Below, in pieces: positions 43,603-52,271 of a stretch of 64,000 bases of DNA (position 1 is the first letter of the stretch; each line of letters begins with the position of its first letter). The position numbers and the translations under genes are program-made. Source of the stretch: Lysobacterales bacterium (lineage in GTDB: Bacteria; Pseudomonadota; Gammaproteobacteria; Xanthomonadales; Rhodanobacteraceae); contig JADKJL010000011.1 of the NCBI GenBank assembly GCA_016721015.1, forward strand, positions 186,001 to 250,000, given 5' to 3'. The notes beneath the pieces were generated by a model. That model worked only from the letters and a program-made list of their open reading frames with translations. It was not told the origin of the DNA and did no database searches.

Positions 43603-46074
43603 ATGATGACGAACGCATGTTGTTCTTTTTTCAGCCGCACCGCCCTGCACTGTCTGCTGCTGGCTGTGGCCTTGCTGCCGACGATCTGCGCTGCACAGAA
43701 TGCCGATGATGGATTCGATCCGAATGCGAACGATGCGATCCTTGCAATGGCGATCCAACCCGATGGCAAGCTGATCGTCGGGGGTGATTTCACCACAATT
43801 GCCGGAGGGGTCCATCAGCGTCTGGCGCGACTGAATGCCGATGGCAGTATCGATGCCAGCTTTGCGGCCACGGATGTGAACGGCACGGTCAGTGCCGTCG
43901 TTGTCCAGCAGGATGGAAAGATCGTGATCGGCGGCGGCTTCAGTCAGGTCGGCGGCACCGCTCGCAGTCGTATCGCCCGGCTTGATGCCGATGGCACGCT
44001 GGACATGGCGTTCGACCCGAGTGCGGACAGTGCCATTCTGGCATTGGCGTGGCAGGCCGATGGCAAGCTGCTGGTTGGCGGCAATTTCATTGCGATCGGT
44101 GGACAGTCGCGCAATCGTCTGGCGCGTCTGAATACCGATGGCACGCTGGACATGGCGTTCAATCCGGATGCGGATGCTGCTGTCGATGCCCTGGCATTGC
44201 AGCCCGACGGCAAGGTGGTCGTGGGTGGCGCTTTCAGCACGATCGGCGCTCAGGCGCGCAATTATCTGGCGCGTCTGAATGCCGATGGTTCGCTGGACAC
44301 GGCATACAACCCGAATGCAGACGGTTACGTCAGCTCACTCGCACTTCAGGTCGATGGCAAGCTGGCGGTAGCGGGTAGTTTCTTCATGATCGGCGGTCAG
44401 GCACGCAACAGGATTGCTCGATTGAACGCCGATGGCACCCTGGATACGGCGTTTGATCCGAATGCGGACGGTGATGTCTGGGCTCTCGAGCTGCAGGCCG
44501 ATGGCAGGCTGGTGGTGGGCGGCGATTTCACCGCCATCAGCGGTCAGCCGCGCAGCAAGATTGCACGGTTGAATGTCGATGGAACACTGGACATGGCATT
44601 CAACCCGACTGCGGACAGCACCGTCCACGCACTCGCGATGCAGTCCGATGGTCAACTGGTTGTGGGTGGCACTTTCACCACGCTCGGCAGCCAGGCGCGC
44701 AACCATATTGCGCGCCTGGCTGCGGATGGTTCGCTCGACAAGACGCTCTATCCCGGTGGCTTCGGTACAGGCTTGCAGCAGCCCGACGGCAAGTTGGTGG
44801 TCAGGGGTGGCTTTAGCATGCTTTCCGGTCAACGCAGGTACCTTGCCCGGCTGAACGCCGACGGTACCTTGGATGCGATATTCAACCCGGATCCAGATAA
44901 TCAAGTCAACGTATTGGCGCTGCAGCCCGATGGCAAGCTGGTGATCGCCGGATATTTCTACACGATCAGTGGTCAGATGCGCGACGGCCTGGCGCGACTG
45001 AATGCCGACGGCAGTCTTGACGTGGCGTACAACCCGGGTTCGGCTACTTTAATCAATGCCATGGCGTTGCAGCCCGATGGCAAGCTGGTCGTGGCTGGGG
45101 GCGTTGCCTCGATTGGTCAGGGCCGTAACTACCTGGCACGGCTGAATGGTGATGGCACACTGGATTTGGCGTTCAACCCGATTCTGAACGCTCCGGTCTC
45201 CTCACTGGCGCTGCAACCGGATGGCAAGTTGGTTGTGGGCGGGAATTTCTCCACAATCGATGGACAGCCGCGCAATCGTCTTGCGCGGTTGAACGCGGAT
45301 GGCATGCTGGATGCCGCGTTCAACCCGAATGCGGACAACGTTGTCAACGCCCTGGCGCTGCAACCCGATGGCAAGCTGTTGGTGGGCGGCTCTTTCAGCA
45401 TGCTTGGTGGTCAGCCGCGCGATCGCCTGGCGCGCTTGAATGCCGATGGCACGCTGGACTCGGCGTTCAATCCGGGTGTGGACTTGTTCGTCCTCTCGCT
45501 GCTGCTGCAGACCGATGGCAAGATTCTGGCGGGCGGTTTTTTCACGATGATCGCCGGGCAGCCACGCGGTTACCTTGCTCGGCTGAATGCCGATGGCACG
45601 CTGGACACGGCGTTCAATCCTGCTGCTGACAATATCGTGTACTCGGTGACGATGCAGTCCGATGGCAAGATTGCGGCGGGTGGTCTTTTCACCACGATCG
45701 GCGGTCAGGCACGCGATGGTTTCGCTCGGCTCAGCACAAGCGAAGGGTCGCGGCAGTCGCTGAACATTGTTGGTTACACGAGCGGTGGCAGCGTCATCAC
45801 CTGGGCGCGCTCCGGTGCCGGGCAGGAACTGGCATTGCCACCGCAGTTCCTGTTCTCCGTGGGCGGATCCCTCTATGCGCCAGCAGGAAGCATGCAACGC
45901 GTCAGCGGCGGTTGGCGCGCGATCGGTTTTGTTCCGCCGCTCAACAGCATCTTCTATCTGCGTACGCAAGCTCAGGTTACAGCCGGAACCGAAAGAGCGC
46001 TCAGTCTGATCGAGAGTACGCGGCAGTTCTACCTCAACGGCAACGACGGCATCTTCATTGATGGTTTCGAGTAA
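43603..46074 (+). CDS. Secreted delta-60 repeat protein with IFxxGFE-type tail
   Basis: An 823-residue protein. The ATG at 43603 (GAGGA upstream) starts a signal peptide (HCLLLAVALLPTICAAQ). About 14 tandem repeats of ~44 residues follow, each like ALQPDGKLVVGGxF, GxxRNxLARLNADGTLD and a FNPxAD joint. This is the delta-60 (Bacteroidetes/Proteobacteria beta-propeller-like) repeat. One repeat (around 44750) is shortened. From ~715 a small beta-rich domain ends in GNDGIFIDGFE, a tail shared with two other proteins in this window. The extracellular function is unknown. Confidence 0.88.
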   Translation: MMTNACCSFFSRTALHCLLLAVALLPTICAAQNADDGFDPNANDAILAMAIQPDGKLIVGGDFTTIAGGVHQRLARLNADGSIDASFAATDVNGTVSAVVVQQDGKIVIGGGFSQVGGTARSRIARLDADGTLDMAFDPSADSAILALAWQADGKLLVGGNFIAIGGQSRNRLARLNTDGTLDMAFNPDADAAVDALALQPDGKVVVGGAFSTIGAQARNYLARLNADGSLDTAYNPNADGYVSSLALQVDGKLAVAGSFFMIGGQARNRIARLNADGTLDTAFDPNADGDVWALELQADGRLVVGGDFTAISGQPRSKIARLNVDGTLDMAFNPTADSTVHALAMQSDGQLVVGGTFTTLGSQARNHIARLAADGSLDKTLYPGGFGTGLQQPDGKLVVRGGFSMLSGQRRYLARLNADGTLDAIFNPDPDNQVNVLALQPDGKLVIAGYFYTISGQMRDGLARLNADGSLDVAYNPGSATLINAMALQPDGKLVVAGGVASIGQGRNYLARLNGDGTLDLAFNPILNAPVSSLALQPDGKLVVGGNFSTIDGQPRNRLARLNADGMLDAAFNPNADNVVNALALQPDGKLLVGGSFSMLGGQPRDRLARLNADGTLDSAFNPGVDLFVLSLLLQTDGKILAGGFFTMIAGQPRGYLARLNADGTLDTAFNPAADNIVYSVTMQSDGKIAAGGLFTTIGGQARDGFARLSTSEGSRQSLNIVGYTSGGSVITWARSGAGQELALPPQFLFSVGGSLYAPAGSMQRVSGGWRAIGFVPPLNSIFYLRTQAQVTAGTERALSLIESTRQFYLNGNDGIFIDGFE

Positions 46075-46183
46075 CAGCCGCAGCCATGATGGGCGTGAAA
46101 GAAGAATGTGGCAGGGCCATTCATCGAAGAATATTTCGAAGATGAACTCACCCCTATAAACCTGCAATTTGCAGGAAACCTCT

Positions 46184-46257
46184 GTAGGAAGCGGCTTCAG
46201 CCGCGATGCTTCCGCTCTTGAACCCAAAAGAACATCGTGGCTGAAGCCGCTTCCTAC
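46184..46257. repeat. REP-like palindrome, 25-bp arms
   Basis: GTAGGAAGCGGCTTCAGCCGCGATG at 46184-46208 is inverted at 46233-46257 with a single change (a G-T wobble when folded); the spacer is 24 nt. It sits between the delta-60 gene and ubiH in the 240-bp gap. It belongs to the same family as the 20503-20572 and 28673-28697 elements. Confidence 0.9.
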
Positions 46258-46314
46258 GCGGGTCTGAGGTCTTTTTCGTCTAATCATTTAGGTGTTTGCG
46301 CTTATCATTGACGA

Positions 46315-47529
46315 ATGAACGAGATGCACGATATTGCCATCGTCGGTGGTGGACTGGTGGGGTCGAGTCTGGCGATTGCGCTGGAGGGTTGCGGATTTCG
46401 CGTTGCCCTGATCGAGGCGGCGTTGCCGCGTGTTTCGGAACAACCGAGTTACGACGAGCGCAATCTCGCTTTGGCGCGGGCCAGCATCAATGCGCTGGAA
46501 GCCTTGGGTGTGTGGGCGCATACGAAGAACCAGGGGGCGCCGATCGAGCGCATCCAGATCAGCCGGCGCGGTGACTTTGGTACCGTCAATCTCGACGCGG
46601 CAAAGCTCGGTCTGCCTGCGTTCGGTGCGGTGTTGCCGGCACGTGAACTCGGCAATGCCTTGCTGCATCGACTCGACGAATGCCATGCCTTGACCCGGAT
46701 CGCACCGGCCCAGTTGACGGCGATCGAGAGCCGGGTGGATGCAATTGAGCTTTGTGTACGGGAGGGCGATGCCGAGCGCCACGTGTCGACGCGCTTGCTC
46801 GTCGGTGCCGATGGAACAGGATCCTTCGTGCGTGCTCACTTCGGAATCGGCGTGCAACGCACCGACTACGCGCAGAGCGCTCTGGTCACCACGGTGATCA
46901 CCGAGCGCGCGCTGGATGGCGCTGCGTTCGAGCGCTTCACCGATAGCGGGCCGGTGGCGCTGCTACCACTCGGCCGGCATCGCGCAGGACTCGTGCTCAC
47001 TGTCGCCAGCGAAGATGCCGCACGCGTTGCCGCTCTCGATGACGTAGCTTTCATCGCCCTCGTGCATGAGCGCTTCGGTTATCGCGCCGGGCGCCTGAGT
47101 CGACCCGGCCAGCGCAAGCCGTATCCGCTGGCCCGGGTGCTCGCTGATCGGCTGACGGCCAATCGAATGGCGCTGATCGGCAATGCCGCACAGACCGTGC
47201 ATCCGCTCGGCGCGCAAGGTTTCAATCTCGGCTTGCGCGATGCACTGAGCTTGTCCGAATTGTTGATCGAAGCGAAACAACGCGAAGCCGATCCGGGCAG
47301 CGCAGAGTTGCTCGCGCGTTACGTCGAGCGGCGCGCGCCGGATCGCGAGGCGACGACCTCGTTCAGTGATGATCTGGTGCGACTGATGGGCAATGAATCT
47401 CCTCCTTTGCGGCTGCTGCGCTCGATCGGCTTCAGCGCGCTCGATCGTTTGACGCCGCTCAAGCGCCGCGTCGCCCTGCGCGGCATGGGTTTTCGTGGTG
47501 ATGTTTCGCAACTGGGTTTGAGTCGATGA
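46315..47529 (+). CDS. ubiH: Ubiquinone biosynthesis hydroxylase UbiH
   Basis: A 404-residue FAD monooxygenase with N-terminal Rossmann IAIVGGGLVGSSLAIALEG, the DG motif LLVGADGTGS and the C-terminal FAD motif GNAAQTVHPLGAQGFNLGLRDA typical of UbiH. It hydroxylates the ring of the ubiquinone precursor. The GTGA-type overlap (4 bp) with the next gene shows a coupled pair, as ubiH-ubiF/visC pairs are elsewhere. Confidence 0.88.
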   Translation: MNEMHDIAIVGGGLVGSSLAIALEGCGFRVALIEAALPRVSEQPSYDERNLALARASINALEALGVWAHTKNQGAPIERIQISRRGDFGTVNLDAAKLGLPAFGAVLPARELGNALLHRLDECHALTRIAPAQLTAIESRVDAIELCVREGDAERHVSTRLLVGADGTGSFVRAHFGIGVQRTDYAQSALVTTVITERALDGAAFERFTDSGPVALLPLGRHRAGLVLTVASEDAARVAALDDVAFIALVHERFGYRAGRLSRPGQRKPYPLARVLADRLTANRMALIGNAAQTVHPLGAQGFNLGLRDALSLSELLIEAKQREADPGSAELLARYVERRAPDREATTSFSDDLVRLMGNESPPLRLLRSIGFSALDRLTPLKRRVALRGMGFRGDVSQLGLSR

Positions 47530-48725
47530 ATCGTCGTGGCGAACTGGATGTAATCGTGGTCGGTGCCGGCATCGCCGGATCGGCCATGGCCCTTGCGCTG
47601 GTGCGCGATGGTTTCGACGTGGCCCTGATCGAGGCGCGTCCGCCACCCGCATGGCGCGTCGAGGACGAAGTCGATGCGCGAGTGGTTGCCCTCGCCGCCG
47701 ATGCGGTGGCCTTGTTCGATGATCTCGGCGTGTGGCCGGATGTGCTCGCCGCGCGTGCCAGTGCCTATCGGCGCATGCACGTCTGGGATGCACTGGCACC
47801 GGGTCAGCTTGAGTTCGATTCGGCCGAGCGCGGCGAGGCGGCGCTCGGCTGGATTGTCGAAAACCGGCTGCTCCAGCAGGTGCTGTGGCGCGCGCTGGTC
47901 AAGGCGGTCGACGATGGCCAAGCGCTGTCCTTGCGCTGTCCGGCGGAAGTCCGCACGGTCGAAAACGAGGCCGACAGCGTGGTCGTCAATCTGGTCGATG
48001 GCACACGCCTGCGTTCGCGAGTGTTGATCGCTGCGGATGGCGCGAACTCGCCAATCCGCCAGCAACTCGGCATCGGCACGCAGAATCGCGATTACGGCCA
48101 GCGGGCAATCGTCGCCCATGTCGGTACCGAGCGATTGCATGAGTCGACAGCCTGGCAACGCTTCCAGCCCGGTGGACCGCTGGCGTTCCTGCCGCTGGCT
48201 GATGGCCGCAGTTCGATCGTCTGGTCGCTGCAGGATGACGAGGCCACGCGACTGCTCGCACTCGATGAAGCGGCCTTCTGCGCCGAACTCGGTTGCGCGC
48301 TCGATTTCCGTCTTGGCGCGATCACTTCAACCACGCAACGATTCGCTTTTCCGCTGCGCATGCGCCTGGCCGAACGCTATGTGGCCGGTCGTTGCGTGCT
48401 GCTGGGCGATGCCGCCCATGCCGTGCATCCACTGGCTGGACAAGGCCTCAATCTGGGTCTGCGTGATGTGCGCAAGCTGCGCGAATCTCTGCAGCGCGCG
48501 CGAACGCGCAACAGCGATCATGGCGCGGCACATGTGCTGCGTCGCTACGAGCGTGAACGGCGCAGCGAGAACGTCATCGCCGCCAACAGCTTCAGCCTGA
48601 TCGAGCGCAGCTTCAATTCCGGTTCCACGGCGATCGCGGGATTGCGCGGGCTCGCCCTTGGCCTCGCCAACCGCATCACGCCGCTGAAGCGCCGCCTGGC
48701 CGATGCGGCGGCCGGTCGCCTCTGA
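47526..48725 (+). CDS. Second ubiquinone-type FAD hydroxylase (UbiI/UbiF family)
   Basis: A 399-residue paralogue of UbiH with VIVVGAGIAGSAMALALVR, LIAADGANSPIRQQLG and LLGDAAHAVHPLAGQGLNLGLRDV. Which ring position it hydroxylates (UbiI, UbiF or VisC-like) cannot be decided. It overlaps ubiH by 4 bp. Its 3' 181 bp are also read antisense by the long TPR frame from the opposite strand, so the true end of that frame may be shorter. Confidence 0.88.
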   Translation: MNRRGELDVIVVGAGIAGSAMALALVRDGFDVALIEARPPPAWRVEDEVDARVVALAADAVALFDDLGVWPDVLAARASAYRRMHVWDALAPGQLEFDSAERGEAALGWIVENRLLQQVLWRALVKAVDDGQALSLRCPAEVRTVENEADSVVVNLVDGTRLRSRVLIAADGANSPIRQQLGIGTQNRDYGQRAIVAHVGTERLHESTAWQRFQPGGPLAFLPLADGRSSIVWSLQDDEATRLLALDEAAFCAELGCALDFRLGAITSTTQRFAFPLRMRLAERYVAGRCVLLGDAAHAVHPLAGQGLNLGLRDVRKLRESLQRARTRNSDHGAAHVLRRYERERRSENVIAANSFSLIERSFNSGSTAIAGLRGLALGLANRITPLKRRLADAAAGRL

Positions 48726-50089
48726 TCGATCCCGTCAACGACGAGTCGCATCCTGATTGGCGCTTGCAATGAGCCATCAATGGCGCTTTGCGCGGCCAGA
48801 TACTGGCGCAGCTTGCATACATCGGGATGCTCCTCCGGTAGCCGCCCGCTGCGCAGGTCAAGTGCTTTCTGCCATGCCAGAACGGCGTGTGGCCGATCGC
48901 CGAGACCGAGCAGACAGTCGCCACGGGTTTCCTCGCCTCCGGCGCGCGAAAGCGGTGCTTCGCTTTCACCGAGGCCAGTCTGCGCCAACAGGGCGGTGAT
49001 CTCGGTCAAGCCCTGCTGCCATTGTTCCGCCTGGCAGAGCAGACGTGCGTGGGCGAGTTGGTAGACGAGAATAGTCGGCGTGTTGCGTCGCTCTTCAATG
49101 CCTTTCAGCTTCATCAATTGATCCATTCGAACCAGCCCGGATTGCGGATTGCCCTCCTGCGCATCAAGTTCGGCAAGAGTGAGCAGGGCCGGCGCAGCCG
49201 CATCGCTATCGGCACCTCGAAGGGCCTGTTTCAATTGCAGTGATTGCTCGGCCAGTTCGCGTGCTTCCTTGCGTTGTCCATAAAGTGTCAACGAGCGGGC
49301 AAGATTGTTTTGTGTGATTGCGACGCTGTTGTGGCGTGCTCCGTAAGTGGCGATGAATTGAGTCAATGCGGCGCGTTGCAATGAAACCGCCCGGTCGTAG
49401 CGGCCGAGGCCGTACTCGGCCAGAGCCAGATTCGCCTCGGTGCTCGCCGTTTCCGGGTGGTGCTCTCCAAACACCTTCAGATTCATGGCCAGGGCACGCT
49501 GCAGAACCTCTTCGGCATCCAGCAGTTTGTCGCGGACATAAAGCAGGCCGCCAAGATTGTTGAGGTGCTGGGCGGCATCGGCATGCGCTTCGGTGTAGAT
49601 GCGGGTGTCCGCTTCCACGGCTTCGCGCAACAGCACCTCGGCCTCGCTGTGGCGACCCATGCGGCGCAGTGCCGCGGCCAGGTTGCTTCGCCTCTGCGAA
49701 ACTTCCTCATGCACGGGGCCGTAGGCCTTGATCGATTCAGCGAGAGCCGTCTGCAGGCTGTCAATCGCCTGCTCATTGTCGTCGGCGCGCAGATACGCCA
49801 CGCCGAGATCATTGTGTGCGCCAGCAAGATCAACCCCATCGCCGGCAGGCTGATTGCGCAGGATGCCAACCGCCTCGCGCTGCAAGGCAATCGCTTCCTG
49901 ATGATGACCAAGGCGCGAATGCACGCGGCCAAGTTCGCGCAGCGCAGTGGCCAGCTGCGTCGGCTGCGCTTTTGCCTGGCGCCGCTCGGCGAGGATGTCC
50001 GTGAGTTGCCGCAGCGCCTCGTCCAGCTTGCCCTGATCGGTATCCAGCAGGGCGTGCTGCCTGAGGGATGTCGAGGCGCAGTTCGTCAT
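48545..50089 (-). CDS. TPR half of a frameshifted Ser/Thr kinase gene
   Basis: An open frame of 514 codons carrying repeated tetratricopeptide units (for example ATALRELGRVHSRLGHHQEA, NNLGGLLYVRDKLLDAEEVL, NNLARSLTLYGQRKEARELAEQ). It continues the TPR region that should follow the kinase domain. Joining the frames across the CCC of 50065-50067 (minus strand) by dropping one base restores a single ~1,000-residue protein. An ATG at 50089 could start it alone, but no ribosome site stands out. The last ~60 codons run antisense into the UbiI/F gene and look composition-odd (basic, Arg-rich), so the natural end may be near 48725. Confidence 0.7.
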   Translation of the reverse strand: MTNCASTSLRQHALLDTDQGKLDEALRQLTDILAERRQAKAQPTQLATALRELGRVHSRLGHHQEAIALQREAVGILRNQPAGDGVDLAGAHNDLGVAYLRADDNEQAIDSLQTALAESIKAYGPVHEEVSQRRSNLAAALRRMGRHSEAEVLLREAVEADTRIYTEAHADAAQHLNNLGGLLYVRDKLLDAEEVLQRALAMNLKVFGEHHPETASTEANLALAEYGLGRYDRAVSLQRAALTQFIATYGARHNSVAITQNNLARSLTLYGQRKEARELAEQSLQLKQALRGADSDAAAPALLTLAELDAQEGNPQSGLVRMDQLMKLKGIEERRNTPTILVYQLAHARLLCQAEQWQQGLTEITALLAQTGLGESEAPLSRAGGEETRGDCLLGLGDRPHAVLAWQKALDLRSGRLPEEHPDVCKLRQYLAAQSAIDGSLQAPIRMRLVVDGIDQRRPAAASARRRFSGVMRLARPRASPRNPAIAVEPELKLRSIRLKLLAAMTFSLRRSRS

Positions 50090-51602
50090 TGACCGCCGCC
50101 GTCTGCTGCGGAACCAGTGCGGCTGCTTCATCGAGCAGGCTGCGTGACTGCGGGTATTGGCCAAGCTGGCGATAGATGCCACCGATGGTTGCCAGCATGC
50201 GCATGCGCAATGCCGGATTGTCGGCAAACTCGTTGCGTGCGCGCGCGGCGCCCTGATCCAGCAACTCGCGTGTCGTCGGCAGTTCACTGGCTGCGCCGGC
50301 CGGCCGGTTGCTCTCGAACAGGCCGGTCAAAAAGGCTTGCACGGCCTGGCTTTCAGCCAGTGCCGACTGGGTCTGTCTGGCCTGATGGATGCCTTGCACG
50401 AGGGCGCCGAGCAGAACCACCGCAATCAATACCATGGCTGCAAGCAGTGCCTTGTGGCGTTGTGCGAAGCGTGTGCTCCGATAGGCCAGGTTGCCGCGTC
50501 GTGCGATCACCGGCTCATGTTGCAGGTGGCGCTTGATATCGTCCGCAATATGGGCGACCGAGGCATAGCGCTGTGCGGGCTCGTCGCGCAAGGCCTTGAG
50601 CACGATCGCATCGAGATCACCGCGGAGATGCTGCGCCCGGCGCTTGCGTGAGGAATGTGGGCCATCATCGGCAGCCATGATCAGCCGCGATGGCCGCTTG
50701 TCCTGCTCTGTTCGGGAGCCTGCATGGTTCGCTGCGGGTGGCCGTCGTCCACTGAGCAATTCACAGAGGATCACGCCCAACGCATACACGTCGGCGGCCA
50801 CGCCGACCGGCTTGCCGAGCCATTGCTCCGGAGCGGCGTATTCGGGCGTAATCGCCACGCTGCGAGTTACCGGCTGATCCGCCGCAGCGTCATCCAGCAG
50901 GCTGGCCACGCCAAAATCCAGCAGTCTTGGCTGACCGTCCTGATTGACCAGGATATTGCTCGGCTTGAGATCGCGGTGAACCACCAGATGCTGGTGCGCA
51001 TACTGGACAGCGGCACAAACATCCATGAACAGTTGCAGGCGCCGGGTTACCGGCAGATTCCTCGCCAGACACCAATTGATCAGGGATTCACCTTCGACGA
51101 GCTCCATGACGATGTAGGCAACGCCGTCTTCACTGACCCCGCCATCGAGCAGGCGGGCGATGCCGGGGTGTTCCAGGCTGGCCAGAATCTGCCGCTCCCG
51201 ACTGAATCGCCGCTCGAGTTCCGGCCCGGCAATCGAAGCCTTCAGGCATTTGATCGCAGCCTGCTGGTTGAAGCTGCCGTCGCATCGTTCGGCCAGCCAG
51301 ACGGTCGCCATGCCGCCTTCGCCGAGCAATGCGGTAATGCGATAGGCGCCAATACGTTTTCCGATCAACGCGAGCTTGGCTTGTGCGGTCTCCGGCAGCA
51401 GGTAGGCGGCCAGCCGATCCATGGATTGATCCAGCTTCCCGCCGTTATGGCGGTCGGCGCGACACAGGGCCAATGCCTGCTCGCGCATTGCGGCATCCGT
51501 GCAATGCTGATCAAGGTATGCGTGACGGGCGTCCTCATCCAGATCGAGCACGGCGTCGAGCAACTCGATCAAGTGTGATTGCGGGCTTCTCTCAGGCGCC
51601 AT
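49830..51602 (-). CDS. Serine/threonine protein kinase, kinase-domain half (frameshifted)
   Basis: The ATG at 51602 overlaps the sigma gene by 11 bp. The kinase domain (about 85-345) has the glycine loop LLGEGGMATVW, catalytic Lys in AAIKCLK, HRDLKPSNILV, DFGVASL and APEQWLG, so it should be active. One membrane helix (HKALLAAMVLIAVVLLGALV, about 395-415) separates it from the periplasmic TPR portion. The frame runs off into random-looking sequence after residue ~510 because of the slip at 50065-50067. Typical relatives are single kinase-TM-TPR proteins encoded next to a sigma factor. Confidence 0.8.
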   Translation of the reverse strand: MAPERSPQSHLIELLDAVLDLDEDARHAYLDQHCTDAAMREQALALCRADRHNGGKLDQSMDRLAAYLLPETAQAKLALIGKRIGAYRITALLGEGGMATVWLAERCDGSFNQQAAIKCLKASIAGPELERRFSRERQILASLEHPGIARLLDGGVSEDGVAYIVMELVEGESLINWCLARNLPVTRRLQLFMDVCAAVQYAHQHLVVHRDLKPSNILVNQDGQPRLLDFGVASLLDDAAADQPVTRSVAITPEYAAPEQWLGKPVGVAADVYALGVILCELLSGRRPPAANHAGSRTEQDKRPSRLIMAADDGPHSSRKRRAQHLRGDLDAIVLKALRDEPAQRYASVAHIADDIKRHLQHEPVIARRGNLAYRSTRFAQRHKALLAAMVLIAVVLLGALVQGIHQARQTQSALAESQAVQAFLTGLFESNRPAGAASELPTTRELLDQGAARARNEFADNPALRMRMLATIGGIYRQLGQYPQSRSLLDEAAALVPQQTAAVNDELRLDIPQAARPAGYRSGQAGRGAAATHGHPRRAAPGKSAADAAGHCAARTWPRAFAPWSSSGSDCLAARGGWHPAQSACRRWG

Positions 51603-52182
51603 GATCTTGATCCAGGCTGCAATGGATGACGGCCCTGGCCATGCGCCAGTTGCGTACCACGCTGCGCTCGCTGATGCCCATGGTCTCGGCCGTATCAGCC
51701 ACCGAAAGGCCGGCAAAAAAACGCAACTCAACCACTTCTGACAATTGTGGAGATTCACGTTCAAGCGACTCGAGCGCGTGATTCAGACTGAGGATATCCG
51801 CCGCAGCATCTTCCGCGTGAACCTCGACGTCAGACAGCTCCATCGGCCGCACGCCACCGCCGCGCTTCTCGGACAGGCGACGACGGGCCTCATCGACGAG
51901 GATATGCCGCATGGCGGTGGCCGCGTAGCGATAAAAATGGCCGCGATCGGACCAGTCATCACAGCCCTCCATGCGCAGCCAGGCCTCGTGGACCAGGGCG
52001 GTGGTGGACAAGGTCGGGTTTGATTGCTCGCGACGCAACTGACCATGCGCCAGTTGCCTCAGTTGCCGGTAGACCTCGGCGGGCAGTTGCGGGGTACTGC
52101 CTTGCGCCGGGCGTTGCAAGGCATTGAGGCGTCGGGTGACGTCGCCCTCGTTGCTGCGATGCTTGTCATCGGCCCCAACCAT
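51592..52182 (-). CDS. ECF-type RNA polymerase sigma factor
   Basis: A 196-residue sigma factor. The region-2 stretch WSDRGHFYRYAATAMRHILVDEARRR and the LSTTALVHEAWLRM before it match the ECF group often paired with Ser/Thr kinases in Acidobacteria and Xanthomonadales. Region 4 has LSVADTAETMGISERSVVRNWRMAR. No anti-sigma gene is adjacent; the downstream, overlapping kinase gene is the probable partner. The ATG at 52182 was chosen because the homologous fragment at 54512 starts at the same codon. Longer in-frame sequence up to 52308 is the intergenic spacer. Confidence 0.88.
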   Translation of the reverse strand: MVGADDKHRSNEGDVTRRLNALQRPAQGSTPQLPAEVYRQLRQLAHGQLRREQSNPTLSTTALVHEAWLRMEGCDDWSDRGHFYRYAATAMRHILVDEARRRLSEKRGGGVRPMELSDVEVHAEDAAADILSLNHALESLERESPQLSEVVELRFFAGLSVADTAETMGISERSVVRNWRMARAVIHCSLDQDHGA

Positions 52183-52271
52183 GGGACGCAGTATAGAACG
52201 ACTGCGTCCCCAGCCATCATCCAGCGGTTGCGCAGATGCGGGCATTGGCCTGGCCGATGATTCTGCAGGGT

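Noticed and set aside
43700..45760. Regular spacing of similar DNA blocks that could suggest a CRISPR array
   Set aside because: The period is about 130-138 bp and in frame with delta-60 protein repeats; there are no short identical repeats with unique spacers.
48545..50089. TPR frame as an independent gene
   Set aside because: Kept as a feature because the frame is real, but independence was rejected: the TPR series begins mid-unit and continues the kinase frame directly.
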